Source: Massilia aquatica (GTDB taxonomy: Bacteria; Pseudomonadota; Gammaproteobacteria; Burkholderiales; Burkholderiaceae_D). Taken from it: DNA of 64,000 nt. Location of the stretch: contig NZ_VVIW01000024.1 of the NCBI RefSeq assembly GCF_011682045.1, positions 1 through 64,000 on the forward strand, in the 5' to 3' direction. Each line of letters opens with the position of its first letter. The stretch's first letter is position 1. Both the position numbers and the translations under genes were made by a program. The notes below the pieces were generated by a model. That model saw only the letters and a list, made by a program, of their open reading frames with translations. It was not told the DNA's origin and searched no databases. This document shows positions 58,070 through 64,000 of the stretch, one piece after another.

Positions 58070-61000
58070 TACACTGCTCCTTCCAGATGCGCAGGCACTG
58101 CCACGCTTGATTTCTTTTCCATCTTCTTGGCGAAGGTACGCAGGATCACGTAGAACACCGGCGTGAGGAACAGGCCGAAGAAGGTCACGCCCAGCATGCC
58201 GCCGAACACCGCTACGCCCATCGCATGGCGCATTTCGGCGCCGGCGCCGCTCGAGAACACCAGTGGCACCACGCCCATGATGAACGCGATCGACGTCATC
58301 AGGATCGGACGCAGACGCAGGCGGCACGATTCGAGCGCGGCTTCCACGATGGTGCGGCCATGGTCTTCGAGTTCGCGGGCGAATTCCACGATCAGGATCG
58401 CATTCTTCGAGGCCAGCCCCACCAGCACGAACAGCGCGATCTGGGTGAAGATATTGTTGTCGCCGCCGGTCAGCTTGACGCCAACCAGTGCGCACAGGAT
58501 CGACATCGGCACGATCAGGATCACCGCCAGCGGCAGGGTCCAGCTTTCGTACTGCGCGGCGAGCACCAGGAACACCAGCAGTACGCACAGCGGGAATACC
58601 AGCACCATCGTGTTACCCGACAAAATCTCCTGGTAAGTCAGTTCGGTCCACTCGTACGACACGCCTTTTGGCAGCGTTTCGGCGGCGATCTTTTCCAGCG
58701 CGGCCTGGGCCTGGCCGGACGAGACGCCAGGAGCCGGGCCGCCGTTCATGTCGGCCGATACGTAGGCGTTGTAGCGCTGCACGCGGTCAGGACCATAGGT
58801 GTCCTTGATGCGCATCAGCGACGACAGCGGGATCATCTCGCCCTTGTCGTTGCGGACCTTGAGCTGGGCGATCTGGTCGGCGTGCGAGCGGAATGGCGCA
58901 TCGGCCTGCACGCGCACCTGGTAGGTACGGCCGAACTGGTTAAAGTCGTTCACGTACAGCGAGCCCAGATTGATCTGCAAGGTCTGGTAGATCGTCGTCA
59001 GCGGCACGCCGAGCTGCTTGGCCTTGACCTTGTCGACGTCGGCGAACAGCTGCGGCACGTTGATCTGGAAGCTGGAGAATACGCCGGCCAGCTGCGGGTC
59101 CTGCCAGGCTTTCATCTGCACCGCTTGCGTCGCCTTGTACAACTCGTCGTAGCCCACGTTGCCGCGGTCTTCGATCATCATCTTGAAGCCGCCCACGGTA
59201 CCGAGGCCATTGACCGGCGGTGGCGGGAACACCATGATGAAGGCATCCTGGATGGCGCCGAGACGCTTGTTCACTTCAGCGGCGATCTCGGGACCCGACA
59301 TGCCTTTGCCGGTGCGCTGCTCGAACGACTTGAGCGTGACGAACACGATGCCGGCGTTGGGCGCATTGGTAAAGTCGTTGATCGACAGGCCCGGGAACGC
59401 AATCGACGATTCCACGCCCGGCACCTTGGCCACGATGTCGGACATCTGGCGAATCACGGCATCGGTGCGGTCCAGCGAGGATGCATCGGGCAACTGGGCA
59501 AAACCGACCAGGTACTGCTTGTCCTGGGCCGGCACGAAGCCGCTCGGCACCGCCTTGAACATGAACACGGCGGCCACGGCCAGCACGGCGTACACGATCA
59601 GCGACAGCCCCTTGCGTTTCAGGACCACGTTCACGCCGCCTTCATACCTGGTCGATGCGCGCCCGAAGAAACGGTTGAACCAGGCGAAGAAGCGGCCGAA
59701 CAGTTTGTCCATCACGCGCGTCAGTCCATCTTTTGGCGCGTGGTGGGGTTTGAGCAAGGCGGCGGCCAGCGCCGGCGACAGGGTCAGCGAGCTGAATGCC
59801 GAAATCACTGTCGAAATGGCGATCGTCAGCGCGAACTGGCGATAGAACTGGCCCGACAGGCCGGCCACGAACGCGATCGGCACGAACACGGCGCACAGCA
59901 CCAGGGCAATCGCAATAATCGGACCGCTCACCTCTTTCATGGCCTGCACCGTGGCGTCGCGCGGGCTCAAGCCGGCTTCGATATTGCGTTCCACGTTTTC
60001 CACCACCACGATGGCGTCATCGACCACGATGCCGATCGCCAGCACCAGCCCGAACAGGGACAGGGTATTGATCGAAAAGCCGAAGCCCAGCATCACCGCA
60101 AAGGTACCGATGATCGACACCGGCACGGCCAAGAGCGGAATGATCGATGCGCGCCAGGTTTGCAGGAAGATGATCACCACCAGCACCACCAGGGCCACCG
60201 CTTCGAGCAGGGTGTGGATGACGGACTTGATCGATGCCCGCACGAACTGGGTTGGATCGTATTCCACGCTGAAGTCGACGCCTTCCGGGAAGTCTTTCTT
60301 CAGTTCCGCCATTTTGGCGCGCACGTCGGACGACAGTTGCAGCGCGTTCGCGCCCGGCGCCTCGAAAATACCGATGGCGGCGGCCGACTTGTTGTTCAAC
60401 AGCGCGCGCAGGGAGTAGGAGTTCGATCCGAGTTCGATCCGCGCCACATCCTTCAAGTGGGTAATGGCGCCGTCGGCACCGGTGCGCACGATGATGTCGC
60501 CGAATTCCTCGACCGAAGTCAGGCGGCCCTGGGTGTTGACGGTCAGCTGGAACTCGGCGCCTTTCGACGGCGAGGCGCCGATCACGCCGGCGGCAACCTG
60601 CACGTTCTGCTCGCGGACTGCGGCGACGACGTCGGGCGCGGTCATGCCGCGCGCAGCGACTTTTTGCGGATCGAGCCAGATGCGCATGGCGTAGTCGCCC
60701 GCGCCGAACAGCTGGGTATCGCCCATGCCCGGGATGCGCGCCAGCTGGTCCTTCACGTTGAGCACCGCGTAGTTACGCAGGTAGACATCGTCGTAACGGC
60801 CGGTTGGCGACAACAGGTGCACCACCATGGTCAGGTTGGGCGAGCTTTTCACCGCCGTCACGCCGATCTGGCGCACTTCTTCGGGCAGGCGCGGCAAGGC
60901 GCGCTGGATGCGGTTCTGCACCTGCGACTCGGCCTGCTCGACGTCGGTGCCGACCTTGAACGTCACGGTCAGCATCAGCGAGCCGTCCGAAGTATTCTGC

Positions 61001-61245
61001 GACGACATGTAGAGCATGTTTTCGACGCCGTTGATCTGTTCTTCCAGCGGCGCGGCGACGGTTTCGGCGATCACTTTCGGGTTCGCGCCAGGATACTGGG
61101 CACGCACCACGACCGATGGCGGCACCACGTCAGGGTATTCGGAGATCGGCAATGCAAAAATCGACAGCAGGCCGGCCACGAATATGATGATCGACAGGAC
61201 GGCCGCGAAAATCGGCCGGTCGATGAAAAATCGTGAAAAGTTCAT
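58069..61245 (-). CDS. RND multidrug efflux pump, HAE1 (AcrB/MexB-like)
   Basis: A 1058-residue inner-membrane proton/drug antiporter opening MNFSRFFIDRPIFAAVLSII. The proton-relay aspartates in GIVVDDAIVVVENVERNIEA are intact, as are the second-half GLASKNAILIVEFAREL motif and the large periplasmic porter loops. Size and motifs match AcrB/MexB/AdeB. It starts 5 bp after the adaptor gene. Confidence 0.95.
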   Translation of the reverse strand: MNFSRFFIDRPIFAAVLSIIIFVAGLLSIFALPISEYPDVVPPSVVVRAQYPGANPKVIAETVAAPLEEQINGVENMLYMSSQNTSDGSLMLTVTFKVGTDVEQAESQVQNRIQRALPRLPEEVRQIGVTAVKSSPNLTMVVHLLSPTGRYDDVYLRNYAVLNVKDQLARIPGMGDTQLFGAGDYAMRIWLDPQKVAARGMTAPDVVAAVREQNVQVAAGVIGASPSKGAEFQLTVNTQGRLTSVEEFGDIIVRTGADGAITHLKDVARIELGSNSYSLRALLNNKSAAAIGIFEAPGANALQLSSDVRAKMAELKKDFPEGVDFSVEYDPTQFVRASIKSVIHTLLEAVALVVLVVIIFLQTWRASIIPLLAVPVSIIGTFAVMLGFGFSINTLSLFGLVLAIGIVVDDAIVVVENVERNIEAGLSPRDATVQAMKEVSGPIIAIALVLCAVFVPIAFVAGLSGQFYRQFALTIAISTVISAFSSLTLSPALAAALLKPHHAPKDGLTRVMDKLFGRFFAWFNRFFGRASTRYEGGVNVVLKRKGLSLIVYAVLAVAAVFMFKAVPSGFVPAQDKQYLVGFAQLPDASSLDRTDAVIRQMSDIVAKVPGVESSIAFPGLSINDFTNAPNAGIVFVTLKSFEQRTGKGMSGPEIAAEVNKRLGAIQDAFIMVFPPPPVNGLGTVGGFKMMIEDRGNVGYDELYKATQAVQMKAWQDPQLAGVFSSFQINVPQLFADVDKVKAKQLGVPLTTIYQTLQINLGSLYVNDFNQFGRTYQVRVQADAPFRSHADQIAQLKVRNDKGEMIPLSSLMRIKDTYGPDRVQRYNAYVSADMNGGPAPGVSSGQAQAALEKIAAETLPKGVSYEWTELTYQEILSGNTMVLVFPLCVLLVFLVLAAQYESWTLPLAVILIVPMSILCALVGVKLTGGDNNIFTQIALFVLVGLASKNAILIVEFARELEDHGRTIVEAALESCRLRLRPILMTSIAFIMGVVPLVFSSGAGAEMRHAMGVAVFGGMLGVTFFGLFLTPVFYVILRTFAKKMEKKSSVAVPAHLEGAV

Positions 61246-61250
61246 GTGAG

Positions 61251-62522
61251 TTATTCCTTGGTTTTAGCCGATGCGTCGGCAACCTTGACTTCTTTTTTGG
61301 TGTCAGCGACGTCGGCGGCCTTGGCGTCCGGGGCCTTGGCATCGTCGGCCTTCGCCTGCGGCGCCTTGCTGTCCTGGTCCATCGCCACCATCTGCGCCGT
61401 CACCGGCGCGCCCGGCTGCACGCGCTGCAAGCCGTTGATGACGATTTTTTCGCCCGGCTTGACGCCGCTGCGCACCACGCGCAGGCCGTTCACGCTCGGC
61501 CCCAGGACCACGGCGCGGTATTCTGCCTTGCTGTCGGCGCCGATCACATACACGAACTTGCGGTTCTGGTCGGTGCCGACGGCGCGGTCGTTGATCAGGA
61601 TGGTCTTGGCCTGGCCGCCTTCGCCGCCGCCCAGCTGCACCCGTGCGAACAGGCCCGGAACGAGGGTGTTGTCGGTGTTGTCGAACATGGCGCGCATGCG
61701 CACGCTGCCGGTGGCCGTGTCGAGGCGGTTGTCGATGAATTCGAGCTTGCCTTCATGCGGGAAGCCGCTCTCGTTGGCCAGGCCAATCTTGACCGGCACC
61801 GTGGTGCCCTTCTGGGCCACGCGGCCGACGCGCAGGTAGGTGTCTTCGTCGCCGTCGAAGGTGGCGTAGATCGGATTACTCGATACCACCGAGGTCAGGA
61901 TCACGGCGCCGTCGACCAGGTTACCGGTGGTGACTTCGGCTTTCGAGACGCGCCCGCCGATCGGCGCGTGCACATTGGTGTAGCTCAGGTTCAGGCGCGC
62001 CGCTTCGAGCGAAGCCTGGGCCGCGCGCACGTTGGCGTCGAGCTCCTTCAGGCCCGATGCCTTTTCGTCGAACTCGCGCTGCGCGATGGCGCGGTCGGCC
62101 AGCAGGCGCTCGGCGCGGGCCAGTTCCACCTTGGCCAGGTCGGCGCGCGCGCGGGCCGAGCTCACGGCCGCTTCGGCGCGATTGGCTTCGGCCTGATAAG
62201 GACGGGCGTCGATCACGAACAGCACGTCGCCCTTCTTGACAACGCTGCCCGGCTTGAAGTTGACCGAGGTGATAAAGCCGTTCACGCGCGCCCGGATGTC
62301 GACGCGGTCGACCGCTTCCAGGCGGCCCGAGAATTCCTGGGTTTCGTTGACCGACCGTTCGATCACGGTGGCGGCGGTGATCGGCGGGCCCGCTGGCGCT
62401 GCCGGCTGGGCCTTGCTGTTCGCCTCTTCACACCCCGCCAGCGACAAGGCCGCCAGTCCCGCCAAGGCCATCGCGGCCGCGAGCGGGCGGGCGAAGGTCA
62501 TTAATCTATTAGTGCTTTTCAT
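61251..62522 (-). CDS. RND efflux periplasmic adaptor (membrane fusion protein)
   Basis: A 423-residue AcrA/MexA-like lipoprotein: lipobox ALSLAGCEEA (Cys about 31), barrel-sandwich/lipoyl and alpha-hairpin regions (about 65-210; GFITSVNFKPGSVVKKGDVL, ARADLAKVELARAERLLADR), and an Asp/Ala/Lys-rich C-terminal tail after about 375 that is longer than usual. It is the first gene of the adaptor-pump-channel operon. A promoter is expected in 62523-62718. Confidence 0.94.
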   Translation of the reverse strand: MKSTNRLMTFARPLAAAMALAGLAALSLAGCEEANSKAQPAAPAGPPITAATVIERSVNETQEFSGRLEAVDRVDIRARVNGFITSVNFKPGSVVKKGDVLFVIDARPYQAEANRAEAAVSSARARADLAKVELARAERLLADRAIAQREFDEKASGLKELDANVRAAQASLEAARLNLSYTNVHAPIGGRVSKAEVTTGNLVDGAVILTSVVSSNPIYATFDGDEDTYLRVGRVAQKGTTVPVKIGLANESGFPHEGKLEFIDNRLDTATGSVRMRAMFDNTDNTLVPGLFARVQLGGGEGGQAKTILINDRAVGTDQNRKFVYVIGADSKAEYRAVVLGPSVNGLRVVRSGVKPGEKIVINGLQRVQPGAPVTAQMVAMDQDSKAPQAKADDAKAPDAKAADVADTKKEVKVADASAKTKE

Positions 62523-62718
62523 TTTATTCCTCTTATTTATGAAAATGTTTAATGAATCAGGCGTAAAACGGACAAGCGGGGGGCCTGCCGCGACCTGCGG
62601 TATTGCTGTAATGCAAAAATATGCAAAAAAGGCGAAAAGGGTCCGTACGCTGCGCCGAGGGTCTCTCAGCGCAGCTGCACGGGGGTAACTGGTGGGGTGC
62701 TACAGGTAATGCGCGGCG

Positions 62719-63564
62719 TCAGGATGGCGCGGGGGGACACTCCAGGCCATGCAAAAAGCTGCCGATTTCCTGCAAGGCCACGGCTCTGCAGGCGCACTCG
62801 TTGCGCGCGGCCGTGTCGTCCAGCGGGGCCGCCGCCATGCGCTTGACCGTGGTGGTCACGCCGCAGGTGGCCAGCTTGGCGCCGTATTGTTCCGCCTCGT
62901 CGCGCAAGGGATCGTCTTCGGCCGACAGGATCAGCGCGGGCGGCAGGTTTTTCAGGCGGCTCGATTGCAGCGGCGACGCGTACGGGTGGGTGCGGTCGGC
63001 CGCATTCGGCAGGTAGCCCCGGTAGCTGGCGGCGCACTGCACGGCCACGCCGGCCAGGCTGGCGTCGTGCGGGATTTCGCGCATCGAACAGGTGGACAGG
63101 CCCGGGTCGAGCATCGGCATGATCAGGATCTGGCCAACCAGCGCCGGCCCGCCGCGGTCGCGCGCCATCAGGGTGCATACGGCGGCCAGGTTGGCCCCGG
63201 CCTCGATGCCCGACACCAGCAGGCGCTTGCCGCTCCATCCCAGCTTGGCCTTGTGCTTCTTGGCCCAGGCCAGCACCGCGTGCGCATCTTCGGCGGCGGC
63301 GGGAAACGGGCGCTCGGTGGCCAAGGTGTAGCGCGAGGCCAGCACCAGATGCTGGGTCGAGCAGCTGGCCAGGTGGCGCAGGAATTCGTCCGCCTCATCG
63401 AGGTCGCCGCCGATAAAGCCGCCGCTGTGGAAGAACACGATCAAGCCATCTTTCTTGGCGCCGGCGTCGCCGCCGGAATACAGACGCGCAGCCAGCGGGC
63501 CTTCGGCCCCCGCAACCTCAAGGTCGCGGATCTTCAGCTGCACTGGCGCGTCCTGGGCGCTCAT
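62719..63564 (-). CDS. Alpha/beta-hydrolase (HSL-like) homologue without catalytic serine
   Basis: A 281-residue protein with the hormone-sensitive-lipase fold: HSGGF (46-50) in place of HGGGF, RYTLATERPFPAA in place of YRLAPEHPFPAA, and SAEDDPLRDE with the acidic residue. The nucleophile elbow reads GIEAG (119-123) where GDSAG is expected, so the serine is Glu121, and no catalytic His-Gly-Phe segment is found near the C-terminus. It is probably not a hydrolase; a ligand-binding or regulatory role is possible. Its start overlaps the small upstream gene (ATGA). Confidence 0.8.
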   Translation of the reverse strand: MSAQDAPVQLKIRDLEVAGAEGPLAARLYSGGDAGAKKDGLIVFFHSGGFIGGDLDEADEFLRHLASCSTQHLVLASRYTLATERPFPAAAEDAHAVLAWAKKHKAKLGWSGKRLLVSGIEAGANLAAVCTLMARDRGGPALVGQILIMPMLDPGLSTCSMREIPHDASLAGVAVQCAASYRGYLPNAADRTHPYASPLQSSRLKNLPPALILSAEDDPLRDEAEQYGAKLATCGVTTTVKRMAAAPLDDTAARNECACRAVALQEIGSFLHGLECPPAPS

Positions 63565-63755
63565 GGCGCTTCCGCCATTTCATCGTCGGCGCCGGCCAGC
63601 AGGGAGGTTCCGAACAGGTCGTGTGCAAGTGCGTCAAAACCGACGCTTTCGGCACTCGCGGCCTGCGGGAATTGATGGGTCAAGGCGGTTCCCGTCAACG
63701 TCAGCATCGCCATCGCGAGTGTCACGATCATCATGATTGCTTTTTGATAACGCAT
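63561..63755 (-). CDS. 64-residue exported or membrane protein
   Basis: Begins MRYQKAIMMIVTLAMAMLTL with a hydrophobic segment (about 6-25), followed by a short acidic tail (GADDEMAEAP). Its stop overlaps the hydrolase-like gene as ATGA (63561-63564), supporting translation. It is the first gene downstream of the divergent LysR promoter region. No family is recognised. Confidence 0.6.
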   Translation of the reverse strand: MRYQKAIMMIVTLAMAMLTLTGTALTHQFPQAASAESVGFDALAHDLFGTSLLAGADDEMAEAP

Positions 63756-63855
63756 TTGAGTAGCCCTTTCCTTCCAGTTGTACCGACATCCTTTGATGCA
63801 GTACGATCACTTTAAACTTGATCTACAATCTGATAAAGAGGGCAAGAGCGAATTG

Positions 63856-63877
63856 ATTGTTCAGGAATCTGAACAAT
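63856..63877. promoter_or_regulatory. Perfect palindrome, likely LysR operator
   Basis: ATTGTTCAG-GAAT-CTGAACAAT, a perfect 9-bp inverted repeat around 4 bp, 11 bp before the lysR-type start codon and 101 bp from the divergent gene. This size and place are typical of LysR-family autoregulatory sites. Confidence 0.7.
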
Positions 63878-63887
63878 ACGGAGATAT

Positions 63888-64000
63888 ATGAATAAATTGC
63901 AAGCCATGGAAGTGTTTGTCCAGGTCGTCGACTCCGGCGGCTTTACGCGCGCGGCCGAGAACATGCAGCTGCCCAAGGCTACCGTCTCTACCCTGGTGCA
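63888..64000 (+). CDS. LysR-family transcriptional regulator (N-terminal part, cut by window end)
   Basis: The 37 complete codons visible encode MNKLQAMEVFVQVVDSGGFT then RAAENMQLPKATVSTLV, the winged helix-turn-helix of the LysR family (CrgA/AaeR-like subgroup by the opening). GGAG lies before the ATG. It is divergent from the small-protein/hydrolase-like pair and probably regulates it, and perhaps the efflux operon beyond. Confidence 0.9.
   Translation, partial: MNKLQAMEVFVQVVDSGGFTRAAENMQLPKATVSTLV

Overview
The window reads as chromosomal DNA of a high-GC betaproteobacterium of the Oxalobacteraceae (Massilia / Duganella / Janthinobacterium type). This is an inference from gene content and protein style: AniA-type NirK with a cytochrome c tail, quinol NorB, UbiUVT, Ku/LigD, and a Pls/PosA-type NRPS-like protein. 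No rRNA, tRNA, CRISPR array, intact insertion sequence or prophage was seen. Almost all of the sequence is protein-coding.

Layout. (1) 256-15794 is a low-oxygen / nitrogen-oxide island. It holds the NO sensor NsrR with two predicted operators, quinol NO reductase NorB with DUF2249 and SirB2-like partners, NirK-NirV-SCO, and a class III ribonucleotide reductase whose glycyl-radical domain is a separate 64-residue gene (nrdD, glycyl subunit, nrdG, under a tandem pair of NrdR boxes). It also holds the O2-independent ubiquinone genes ubiU-ubiV-ubiT with a DGC zinc-binding protein, and a hemerythrin / DUF2249 / membrane-protein operon sharing an FNR/DNR-type box with ubiU. An AT-richer two-gene cassette and an IS6-family transposase remnant interrupt the island at 3906-4725. 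(2) 15731-24713 is accessory: two tandem paralogues (one broken), a 1348-residue adenylation/PCP/left-handed beta-helix membrane protein, a gene run into by a 151-bp inverted-repeat element, a DUF535 protein and a leucine-rich-repeat protein. (3) 24812-27233 is a coupled operon of a membrane-anchored linalool dehydratase/isomerase-like protein, a 43-residue membrane peptide and DgkA. (4) 27230-33399 carries arsC-arsH and a complete urease operon ureDABCEFG. (5) 33519-40722 has a DUF1302 protein, DinB, two Fe(II)/2OG-type dioxygenases, a SulP transporter and a diguanylate cyclase. (6) 40910-48787 is a stress/DNA-repair set: SDR oxidoreductase, Ku, catalase, LigD and an Ala/Lys-rich exported protein. 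(7) 48908-56516 has two paralogous exported VIT/VWA/TPR/DUF2135 proteins convergent with an anti-sigma-like protein and an ECF sigma factor. (8) 56603-64000 has an RND efflux operon, a hydrolase homologue lacking its catalytic residues, and the start of a divergent LysR regulator.

How the genes work together. Region 1 would reduce nitrite to N2O, detoxify NO, keep quinone and dNTP synthesis going without O2, and tie this to NsrR, FNR/DNR-type and NrdR control. No nitrate or N2O reductase lies in the window. Region 7 looks like a self-contained, largely undescribed periplasmic system. Both VIT proteins carry an AACCCC-N16-CGTTTC promoter-like pair at nearly the same distance from the start, and all three non-sigma proteins share a short motif resembling the segment before the plug of TonB-dependent receptors.
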